From: Setaria digitata
Lineage: Eukaryota; Nematoda; Chromadorea; Rhabditida; Setariidae
Length of the DNA stretch: 54,580 nucleotides
Reading direction: 5' to 3'
NCBI GenBank assembly: GCA_003640385.1
Contig: RCAB01000426.1
Location: forward strand, 1-54,580
Shown here: positions 1 to 10,800 of the stretch, piece by piece
Position numbering within the stretch: position 1 is the stretch's first letter
Layout: every line of letters starts with the position of its first letter
The notes under the pieces: generated by a model
What the model saw: the letters and a program-made list of their open reading frames with translations, nothing else
What the model was told of the DNA's origin: nothing
The model's database searches: none
Program-made: the position numbers and the translations under genes

Positions 1-1211
1 TTTTAATATTCTTTATATCCTAAACAAAATTACGCTCAACGGTAATAGAAAGAACAGTACACTTAAATAGTTCAACAGTAATAGCATAATTATTACTAAA
101 AAAAAAAAAAAAAATGCTTTCTCTTTTTTTTTTTTTTTTTTTCCAATAAATGTTGCAAAATGGAATTCAAAAATTTCAAAGCTGCATTCTTTTAGCTAAA
201 ATTTTTCAATGGAATAAGAAAATTTTCAATCTTCTTTAGAATCAGTAATGCTATTTAAGTTTTTTGAATGACTAAAATTTTGAAATTTTACCCAACATAA
301 AATAAAGTAAATTAGTTGAATTGAAATTTTTGTATCGAATGAATTTGACAAGTAATTTTCAATGAACAAATTAACACTTGGGATAATCTAAAATTTAAAT
401 GTAATCAAATCTATTTGATTACGTTCAATTTTCATACTCATTTTCAATATTTTTTTCCTAGAAAAAAATCAAAACTAATAAATGACTTTTCAGTTGAGCA
501 TTGAAGAGATGATTTTTGGTGATGAAACTTCAGTCTAGACTAAGTAATATTTTAATTCCACAAATCTATATGAAACAATCATATCGAGGAAGAATATTCT
601 TATTTAAACATTTGTCATATTTCCATCCAAATAATGTTTACCTAATAGCGATAATAAACGAAAATTAAAATTAGAAAAATTCAATTAAGCTGGAATTAAT
701 TTTCAAATTGCCTTAAAAAAAAAAAAAAAAAAATTGCAAAAATGAATTTCATTTGGAAAAAATTTTCATCATCATCTCGAAATTTGACTGCAAACATTTT
801 TTGCTCATTCAAGCTGAGCAGTTACACGAAGGAAATATTTCCAAGATTTTGTAACATTTGCAAAATTTAAATTTTATTTTATCAAATATCTCAAATAATT
901 AATTTCCCAATATTATCTATACAGTACTGATTTTTATGCATTTTTCTTTTTTCTTTTTTTTGAAAAAAACAAAATTTTTTCTTTTTAATTTTTGGGCTTC
1001 TTTTTCATTTCTTTAAAGTATGTTCGATTCAAAAGCTATTTCAGTTTGTTCGCGGTGAGCTAAATTTTAAATTCACTTTAATTTTTATATAGTACGCTTC
1101 GATTCAGGATTTACTTCATCATTTTATTGCAATATTCAACTTTCAATTCAAACTTCGATTCTTCAAGGTGCAGATTTTTGGAATCTTTTTACAATTTGCA
1201 CTTTTTTTCCC

Positions 1212-1243
<32 letters not shown>

Positions 1244-1790
1244 CATACATTCAATTCAGCATTTTTTTTCTCACCCCATATAGTGCATTAAATCTGTGAT
1301 AAGGTGATAGTGATGATGATTACGATATCAGCGACTGCAAAATTTGGATTACGATATAATATTTCAACTTTGGAATGATTCATTTCAATTTTCAGTAAAA
1401 ATTTCGTCCTTTTCTCATTAGTCGTGATAAATTTGCATACATTATCTACCATTTATTTGTATTTTTTTTCTTTTTTTTTTCTCCAAAATTTAATCAAATA
1501 TTTCAATCATTTTTTTCTCCTTTTTTTTTTTTTTGAATAATATGTGATGATGATAAGGTTGATTAAAGTATTAATTAGCTTGAGCTAAAAATAAATAAAA
1601 AGGAAATAGTATCAAACAACTCATTAATTTGTTAACCTTTTTGATAAAACTATTCGTAACTTTCTTTTTCCTAATTTTATAACCCATATATTCATATGCA
1701 AAAAAAAAAAAGCTAATAAAGATTTTTTTTTTTTCAGTTTGAACGCAGAGCTATTTTTTCATTTCTTTTTTTTTTTTTTTCAGTTGTCTT
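1..1790. other. AT-rich non-coding stretch
   Basis: No open frame with normal codon use and no exon flanked by splice sites could be seen. The stretch is AT-rich with many poly(T) and poly(A) tracts; the longest is a run of 28 T at about 1213-1240. It may be distal upstream sequence or a 5' intron of the calcium channel beta gene, but nothing here decides that. Confidence 0.6.
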
Positions 1791-2170
1791 TTCATCATTT
1801 CTCGACTTCTTCTTCTCATTCTTTCGGTGATGTATACATCGAGTCTAGGGTGACAACAGCAATTGCCAGCTAGCTTAGACTTAGAACGATCGATCGGTTC
1901 GAGAGTTGTGTCGAGAATGAAACTAAGGCTTAAGCTTCATACATCAGCCCTCTTCTCCCTCATTCTATACTTTTTATAGACCCATACACATATAGAGCGA
2001 TTTTCGAAACTATATACTACCAAAGGTTCTATCAATCTATCTAACAATCTAGCTAGCTAACAACTAGCTATCTTTCTCGAAATTGCTCACCTACATCTAC
2101 CAAATCAGCCATCATTATCACTATCATTTTTTCCGGCTCTTCTGATCCCTCTCTGGCATCCTCATTCACT
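1791..2170. other. Higher-complexity block, possible promoter or untranslated exon
   Basis: This block is clearly less AT-rich than its surroundings. It begins after a long poly(T) tract ending in CAG, which resembles a cis- or trans-splice acceptor. It holds short palindromes (GATCGATC; TAGCTAG facing CTAGCTA near 2050-2070) and no long ORF. A regulatory block or an untranslated 5' exon of the gene downstream is possible; this is inference from composition only. Confidence 0.25.
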
Positions 2171-2549
2171 TACTTTACTTTTATTTAAATAGCAATTTAA
2201 ACATTTTAATGTCATCATCAAAAAAAAAAAAAAATTCCTAAAATTATTAACTTGATTAAATGTCTCTCAATCTTTCTCTTTCACTTCATATATTTTTCTT
2301 TCATTCCTTTCCTCTTCCTTTTCCTCCCCCTTTTATTTTTTCTTTCTAATTCTTTTTTTTTTTTTTTTTTGTTCGTTTAATTTATTTGTTTATTTTTTTT
2401 TCGCTTTCTTTTAAAACGAAACAAAATTTGCTTGCGGCAAAAGACAAAAAAAAAAAAAAGTGTAAGTAAATTTGTATTTTAAATAAAGCATCTTTCAACA
2501 TGTGAAAATTTCGTAATCTTAAAAGAATGCTTCAGAAGAAAAAAGGCAA

Positions 2550-2584
<35 letters not shown>

Positions 2585-4728
2585 TGTAAAAAAAAGAAAA
2601 AGAGAGAAAAGCTTGAAAAAAAATGAAGAAATGTTAATATTTGTGATAAGATAATTGTAGTATCAATGATATCGCCCAGCTTTCTATAAATTTGCGCAAA
2701 TTTAATTTAAGTCTCGACTAATTTCCGCCATTTCTTCTCACTTATTTGTGGAATTTTTTATTTTTTATTTTTAATAAAGTTTGATTATTTGATTTCCAGC
2801 ACTCTCTTCCTTTTTCTAGCTCTTCGTTAAAAAAAAATTTTTTTGTCTTTTTTTTTCTTTACGAATAATTTGAATTTCAAGATAATAGAAACATTTTTTT
2901 TTTTTTTTTTTTTAGAAAAACTAAATAATTGGGTTAAAATTTATTTCGGTTTTTTTCAATCGCAAATAAATTTTTTAAAAAAATTTCCATATCGTAAACT
3001 CTTGTGCGTTCTGTTTAATTAAATTGATATTAAAGTGCATTTGAATTTTATTTCGTTTCATTAATATATATATATATATGTATGTATATCCATATACATG
3101 CGTATTAATTGAGAAAAATGTTTTTTTTTTTTTTTTTTTTTTTTAGAAAAAAAAAGAAGGAAAATTATATTCAAAAGTTTTTTTTTTTCTTTTCTGGAAA
3201 AACAAATTATTTCGCTTAAATGGATTATAATTTCAAAAAATTTTCAATCATCGGATCATTTTGAAATTTTCATTCACAAAATGTAATTATATTTCAGGCA
3301 GGAAAATTAGCCTGAAAAAAAAAAAAAGAAATAAATGAGAAATAAAACAAAAAAAGAAAAGACAGCAAAAATAAATATTGTAAATTAACATTATAAATCT
3401 TCTTTTTTTTTTTTTTTTTTTTTCTAATTTCCTTATTATGCAATAGAAAATATTTTCAAAATGCAATAACTTAAAAAAAAAAAAAAACAAAAAAAATGAA
3501 AAATTATATTAAATAATTTTTTTATTACAATTTCATTTCGAATGTTATCTATCAATTAGATCGAATATAGAAATATAAAATAGAACTATGTTTATGCACA
3601 TATATAATAATTAAGTCTTATTAACAATGAAAATGAGTACTTTCATGTCATTAATTTTTTCCTCTTTTCTTGTTTTTTTTTTTTTCCTTTTTTTTTTTGA
3701 GGCGAAGGAGAGAGAGAGAGGAAAAGATTAAACTTAAATTAAAAGCGAAAATTTTTGAGTTAATGAGTTTTTTCATGCTAAACTTTTTAATATCATGCAA
3801 GTTATCAAAATTAATGAAGCTAAAATTCCTTTTCATCGTAATGAAAACGCTTTTACTAGCCGGAAGTGCGTTTTAATTTTAAACTTTAAATAAAAGAGTG
3901 GTATTAGTGAAGGGATTTTTAGTTTCACTGCTGTGTTCAGGGAAATAATTAATATATTCTAACAATTGTAACATTAATATTATTGTAATTAGCATAATGA
4001 TGAAATTATTGATAAGGATGAAATTTGCCGAAGTTGTTGTTGTAATAATAATAAAAATGTTCAAGGATTGTTGATCATTTCAATCACTAAGTTGCTGCTC
4101 ACTTTTCGCAATTTTATCAATTAATTATATTTTAATGAAAATTTAAAATTAGTAAACTACCTTAAATAATATCTTCTGCACCTTTTTTCTTTTTTTCTTT
4201 TCTCTTCTTTTTTATTTTTCCCTCTTTCCTTTTCTCTCCAAATCAATGCATATAGTATGTGTGAATTGAGAGCTTATCACAACTACTCAGTGCTATCACT
4301 TATCTTTTTTTTTTTTCATTTACCATTCATCTTTTTTATCATTTATTTATTTTTCCTATCATTTATCTTTTTCAAAAAAAAAAAAACAAAATAAAATAAT
4401 ACAAAAGAAAAGGAAATTAGAACGAATACTTTCTCGGTGAAAGTTAGAAATCTCAGATTTCCCGTAGGAAATCACAATTTTTGGCAAGCAAGTGATATTA
4501 ACATTTCAATTTTTGCACTTCTTCTTCCGTCTTTATCAGTGCTTTTTCTTTTTTTTTTTTTTTTTTTTTTTTTTATTTCATATATTTCAAATGTATAACT
4601 TTTTTTTTTCTTTCACCACATAGTGAATGAAGGGAAGATAATTGTATTTTACTCAAAATTACCAAACAATATGCGCATACCATTTAGTTAATTTATTAAT
4701 GAAAGTTTTCTATTTTCAGATAATTACA
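2171..4728. other. AT-rich non-coding stretch with microsatellites
   Basis: No gene is visible. The stretch contains a (GA)n microsatellite at about 2552-2581, a short (TA)n at about 3065-3079, and many homopolymers. Short frames here are rich in Phe/Lys/Asn because they run through poly(T)/poly(A), and are not credible proteins. Confidence 0.6.
2552..2581. repeat. (GA)n microsatellite
   Basis: A nearly perfect run of about 15 GA dinucleotides seen directly in the sequence, followed by GGGAG. Confidence 0.9.
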
Positions 4729-4729
4729 A

Positions 4730-4737
4730 TGACGTCA
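4730..4737. promoter_or_regulatory. Perfect CRE palindrome TGACGTCA
   Basis: The octamer TGACGTCA, inside the ten-base palindrome ATGACGTCAT, lies about 100 bp before the proposed ATG of the calcium channel beta gene. TGACGTCA is the consensus for CREB/ATF bZIP factors. A C- and G-containing palindrome is conspicuous in such AT-rich DNA, so a role in an excitable-cell gene is plausible but unproven. Confidence 0.4.
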
Positions 4738-4838
4738 TGACTAGTTGATTCAATTTTTAAACAGCTTATAATCTGGCATTATTCCTATTTTTTTTTCTTT
4801 AATTTCCAAATTGCTTTAATCAAAGCAACAACAAGGTG

Positions 4839-4856
4839 ATGACTTTTCATCGACAG
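4839..4856 (+). CDS. ccb-1: ccb-1 proposed start exon
   Basis: ATG begins the six codons MTFHRQ, followed by a good donor (CAG then GTACGT). The exon ends in phase 0, exactly what the GSGDSNF exon needs, giving [15 protein letters not shown]. CaV-beta proteins usually have a short variable N-terminus before the GS-DSxxS motif. Another start exon farther upstream remains possible. Confidence 0.55.
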
Positions 4857-7800
4857 GTACGTCAATAATTATCATGATATCTGTCTGCTGATATCACATG
4901 TAGCATTATCACTGATAGTTTAATGAATGAAAGATAATTGTATTTTACTCAAAGTTTAAACGGCTGATAAAATGATCTGTTTTCTGCTACCAAACTTGCC
5001 TACATTTTTATTACTATTTAATTTGGAATGATATCAGCAGACTAATAAAATTTAATTTATTTGGAATTTAATTTTGGAATGATATCGGCATATAATGATA
5101 ATATAAGTGTCAATTTGTTCTATACCTTTGTTATCAATTGATAATTTGTTGTATGAATATATATACCATCACATTACTAAGAATGTAATTCATAAGGTAC
5201 ATTAAGTGAAAATTTGAATTGAAATTTAACTTAAAATTCGATGAAATTTATGAGTGGAGTACACTTAAAGCCTTTTAACATTGTGTTGTCAATTTTTTCA
5301 CAAACATTTTATTTTCGTCACTCAATGATTGTTTTTAATTTTCCCTAAAAGTGTTAAATAATTCACAGGGAAAATTGAAATTAATTTATTTGATATAAAT
5401 TGAAAAATTTAGCGCTACAATATTAAATAAATAATATCTAATTAATTGCCATTCTTATCAAATTTTATTTCTCTTAACAGCAATCACTTTTATCAATCAA
5501 TAATCAATATTTCTCATGAAATTATAATACTTTTTAGTCTGATTATATTATCCCTTCATTCTAACAACTCCAATAAACTTTTATTTTATTTTTCAAAAAA
5601 AAAAAAGAAAAAAAGAAAAAAAAACGAAAAATTCGACTTTAGATAAAAATGCAAAACATTTAGATTATGATGAAAATGAATATTCTTGCTCCTTAAGTTC
5701 CATTCTATTTGATAATTGATAAGTTAGCTTGCTAATTTTTCAAATTCGACAAAAACAAAAAATTTTTCTACAATATTTGAATTCAATTTTGTAAATGATT
5801 TTTAGGGTAGTGGCGATTCAAATTTTAGCCGTCAGGAGAGTGATTTTGATTTGGATGAAGGGAATCGTGAAACGTTACGACGTGATGCGGAACGTTCCGC
5901 AGCATTACAACTTGAACGGGCTAAAGTATGCGCATTAGTTTTATAGTATTAGTATTAGCAGCATTAATTTAATTTTAATGATAAATTTAAAAATTGAAAG
6001 AAAAAAAAAACTTTAATATGAGATGATATTTTCCACAGTTGTTAGATATTATACAATTTAATTCATTTGTTTTTATTTTTTTGCTTATAGAATAAAGAAT
6101 GAATTTGTCTTTTTTTTTTTTTTTTTTTTTTAAGAGAAAGCTTTTACTATCATCGTGATCTAAACGAGATGCTGATTTCAACAAAATGAAGAAAAAAAGA
6201 AATTGATTTGATAATAATAAATTATATTCATGTGGAGAAAATATCAGTCATTTGTAAAGGGATAAATTTTGTAGCTTCTTTAGTCCTTTAATCTAGAAGC
6301 CTCATATTTTGGAGCAAATTTTGCTTTTCTTTCAGAGATGGATAATCAAATAATTTTTATTTGAACTAATTTTTTCTCTTCAAATTGCCCCATTGAAAAA
6401 TATCCGTTTTGTATAACCATATAGGTGTGCATGAATGTGTAAAACAGATCGGGCAGACGGATTAAAGGATTGGCTGATCCAGAAAAAGGAAAATTGTTTG
6501 GATGGGATGAATTGGGAAAAGAAATGAAAATATGTAATTCAAATTAAAAATATATAATAAAATAAAAAAAAAAAATAAAGCATTCAATATTTGAAATGAG
6601 TAAAGAGGCAAATAATTGAGGAATTAAATTAATATAGGCAATATTAATTACAGGAATTTATTACCAAAATTAAAATAATTGAAAATAAATTTTTTTCCGA
6701 AAATTTTACAGTATAAACCGGTAGCTTTTGCTGTATGTACAAATGTGGAATTTGACGGCACATTGGATGACGATTCGCCTGTACATGGCTGTGCCGTATC
6801 GTTTAAAGTTAGAGATTTTTTGCACATTAAAGAGGTAAGTAATACTTTATGAAAAAATTTATAAAGATTTATTTATTTGTTTTTTCTGAAATTCTCTTTT
6901 AATTTTTAATTTTTAACTCTTTTTTCCATTTTTTTTTTTTTTTTTTTTTTTATTCCTTTTGCTTGTAATTTTATTGTTTAGTGCTTTTAAAAAAATTTAT
7001 AAATTTTTTTTCTGAAATTCTCTTTTAATTTTTAATTCTTTTTTTTCTCATTTTTTTTTTTATTCCTTTTACTTGCAATTTTATTATTAATCATCCATAT
7101 GAATATGAAATTTTCACTTGAAATCTTAAATTGAAATAACTAGATTAAAAATTGCACTGCTATTTGACAAATTTTATTATTAAATTTTATTTGTACAAAT
7201 TTCATTATTAAATTTTATTTGTACAAATTTCAACAAAAAAAAAGAAAAAAAAAGAAAAGAAAAAGTTGCCTTACTGAACTGATAGAATAAATAAGTGCTT
7301 CTTGCAGCATGCAATTAAATTTGTTTCAGTTTTCTTTTTTTTCTTTTCGTTCAAAAAAAAAAGAAATTAAAATTTAATTGAAATTTGAAAATTTCAGAAA
7401 TACAACAATGATTGGTGGATTGGACGTTTGGTAAAGGAAGGACACGATCTTGGCTTCATCCCATCACCTGTAAAACTTGAAAATAATCGGCAGCAGAATG
7501 CGAAAGGTTCAAAATTGTACGTTAAATTTAATCATTTCAAGTTTGTTATCAATTTTTTTTTGAAATCATAACACGATCATGGCTTCTTCATTCCATTTTT
7601 AGATGATAAATTTTAGCTGATAAATTAGTGTGATAAAACTGAGATGTTGCAAGTGGCTAGAGAAATAGTTTAGTCAAAAGTATCAGTCTTTCCAGGTCTA
7701 GTATTTGCCAGAAATGCTTACATACTTTGGATAACTGAATTGACTAAAATAGCATTAGCCAAAAGAATATTTAGAAATGAATTTTTCTCCTTTTTTTTTT

Positions 7801-10800
7801 TTTTTTTTTTAAATTTCTTATATTATATGCTATTTATGCAAGTTATTGATATATATATGTGTTAATAATTTTCCAAAATTAACTACTGAATGCTTTTTTA
7901 AGTGTTTATTTTGAAATGAAATCTTTGCTCCAATCAAAATTACTGTAAAAATTTGATGCAATAATTTAATTATTCTTTCTTTTTTTTTTTTTTTTTTCAA
8001 AAAAATTACACCAATTAATGGCATTAGGAAAAAGGGACAAAAAAATAAAAATAAAAAAAGCGAAAGTGATACTAATATTGAAAAAATAATACTAAAAATA
8101 AAGTTAGGCAAATGCATTTATGAAAATGAAAAGTATTAGTATCATTTTTTTTTTTTATTAGTTCGAAAAAAAAAAAAAAAAGTTAGTACCATCCTATTGC
8201 TAAATGTATTTTATCAGGTTAGGAATATTGAACAGTAATGCAAATTTTCATCTTAATTAAAAAAAAGTTTTTTTTTTTTCAGTAAACAGTCATCGAGCAT
8301 TCCAAACCTGGCCACTTTAGATGATATGATGCCACGTAGTGCTTCACGTGGTTCAACGCCACCTACGCCAGGTGATCAAATTGTTCTAAAAGACGAGATT
8401 TGCCAAATTTTAATATCACTTTCATCATCTAATAACATATTTTCTAGAGGTTTTTCTTTAGGAGTGATGAAAAAAAAAAAAAAAATGATATTCGACTAGT
8501 ATTAATTAACTAATTATTGAGGAATTTGAATGGCTTACCGTTCAAAACTTTAAATAATATCTACCTATAGCAATATTTTCATTTACAAAAAGTGAAAAAT
8601 TTAACTTTTTTGACATTTCCTTTGCAGGCTATAAATTAAATCAAGATAGATCAATCATAAATTCACCACAGGTTGTATTAATTAATCAAAACTTGTAATT
8701 AATGCATAATATATTGGTACAAATTTTCGATAGAAATCATGGCATAATTTTTTTTTTTTTTTTTTTTTAGGAGGTGAATTAGATGATGATGATAATAATA
8801 CACATGGTAAAAAAATTAGTGATTTGGTTTCCACACCTCCACCTGCAAAAGAAAAAAGAAAATTAATGTTCAAAAAGGTAATTTAATCTTTTGAAATACT
8901 GAAAATGCCTTTTTTTTTCCAAAACTTTTATTAATGCAAATTTAATTAATTTTTTTTTTTGCAAAAAAGAAGAAAAAAATTTTGATTCTGCAAAAATTAT
9001 TTTAAATTCATAATAAAAATAAAATTTATATAATTTAGAATTTGAATATGTATTTATGTGTATGTATGTTTTTTTTTTTTTTTTTCAAATTAAAATCAAT
9101 CATCAACATTTTTTTTTTTTTTTCTTCCAAAATAATTTATAAAAAGTAGAAGATGGATTGTTATAGCAAGAAAGTTTGCCACCTTACGATGTGGTACCAT
9201 CAATGCGACCAGTTGTCATTGTTGGACCATCACTGAAAGGTTACGAGGTCACAGATATGATGCAAAAAGCTGTCTTTGATTATCTCAAACATCGCTTTGA
9301 AGGAAGGTTTGTTTGTTCGTCTGCTAATAAATTTTTTAAAATTTTTAAAATTACAAAAAAGTGAAAATTTCAAATTTTACATTTAAATTTTATTTGATAA
9401 GAAAAAAAAAAAGTAGAAAACTACAAGAAATTCAAGCTTCAAAATTAACATTTATATTTTATTTAAGAAAACAAAAAAAAAAAGTAACAGAAAAAGAAAA
9501 ATTTTCATAAATCATTATAAATAATTTCTTTTCCATTTGAGAATAATCATAACACGAGTAACTGCTGATATATCATTAGCAAAGCGAACATTATTAAATA
9601 ATCCATCAAAACGAGCAACAATGGAAAGAGCAAATTCAAGATCGAGTAACAGTCTCGGTATGATTTTATCACTAAATATCAGCTAAATTATCATTTTTTT
9701 TTTTTTTTTTTCAAATAATCAACATTTTCTTGCGGTACTACTGTTATTTATTATGAGCAATTAATTTTTTCGCAGTAGCAAATAAAATTTTTAACTCTTT
9801 CGAAATCAGTGGCAGAGAAAACAAGAGAGAAATTAACAATGATAAGAGAAATAGTAATAATGATAATAATAATGATTAATAATAATAATGATAATAACAA
9901 GTTATGTAAAAGAATAGGATTTATTGATTGTTTTTAGAATATTTTTTAATCTCAATATTCTCCAATGGTTTATTTCTAGCCGAAATTCAAGCAGAAATAG
10001 AAAGGATTTTCGAATTAGCTCGATCTATGCAGCTTGTTGTATTAGACTGTGATACAATTAATCATCCATCACAATTAGCTAAAACATCGCTTGCACCAAT
10101 TCATGTTTATATCAAAATTAGCTCACCTAAAGTTAGCCTTTTTTTTTTTTAAAAAAAAAAAAAAAATTTTATTTTTCTTCATAAAAAAATAGCTGAAATA
10201 TTTGATTTTTTTTTATCAAAAAGAAAAAAAAAGAAAAAAAAAAGAAAAGAAGAAGAAAATGAATTTTTAAGACTAATCTTGAGTTGTTGTTACTAGAGCG
10301 CTTATGTTACGCAGACTATTATTCATTCTGAAGAATACGTGATATCGATTGACGTAAAAATGTTCACGCTATGTAGACTAGTTTTAGGAAATATGTACAC
10401 ATTTTTAGGATTGTCGTAGAATCAATCGTTCACATCTGATAGTCAAGCGTTTTTTTTTTTAGGTGATTAATTTCTTCACGTCAAAAAAAGGTGGATAGGT
10501 TTTTCAAGGGTACAATAATTCTAAATGTCTACGTAAGCGTTCGTATATTTTAGGTTCTGCAAAGGCTCATAAAATCACGGAATAAATCACAAACAAGAAA
10601 TATGAATGTACAAATGGTAGCAGCGGAAAAATTAGCCCAGTGCCCAGCGGTATATAATTAATTAAAACATTGCTTAAGCAGGAGCATTTATGAGTCAGCT
10701 TTTTTTTTTCGCCAATTTCAATTAAATGAGTATTAAGATTAAAATTAATATTAAAAATTAATATCAAATGGTATGTTAATTTTAATAATTTTTCTTTTAA

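Larger units (their letters stand above)
4624..4953. repeat. Pair of short direct repeats, about 300 bp apart
   Basis: A segment containing GAAGATAATTGTATTTTACT at about 4624-4660 recurs with small changes at about 4924-4953. Both copies start with TGAATGA. They flank the proposed start exon of the calcium channel beta gene. They may be duplicated regulatory DNA or remains of a dispersed repeat. Confidence 0.6.

Noticed and set aside
1917..1979. Signal-peptide-like 20-codon ORF (MKLRLKLHTSALFSLILYFL)
   Set aside because: It stops at once with TAG and has no donor before the stop; too short to support a gene.
3287..3876. Short Phe/Lys/Ile-rich frames
   Set aside because: They run through poly(T) and poly(A) tracts; the composition is that of homopolymers.
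6435..6547. Less AT-rich patch in a ccb-1 intron, open in two frames ([18 protein letters not shown] and [19 protein letters not shown])
   Set aside because: Neither frame has a phase and donor compatible with the flanking exons, and the family needs no extra residues there; an old repeat or unrelated small RNA remains possible.
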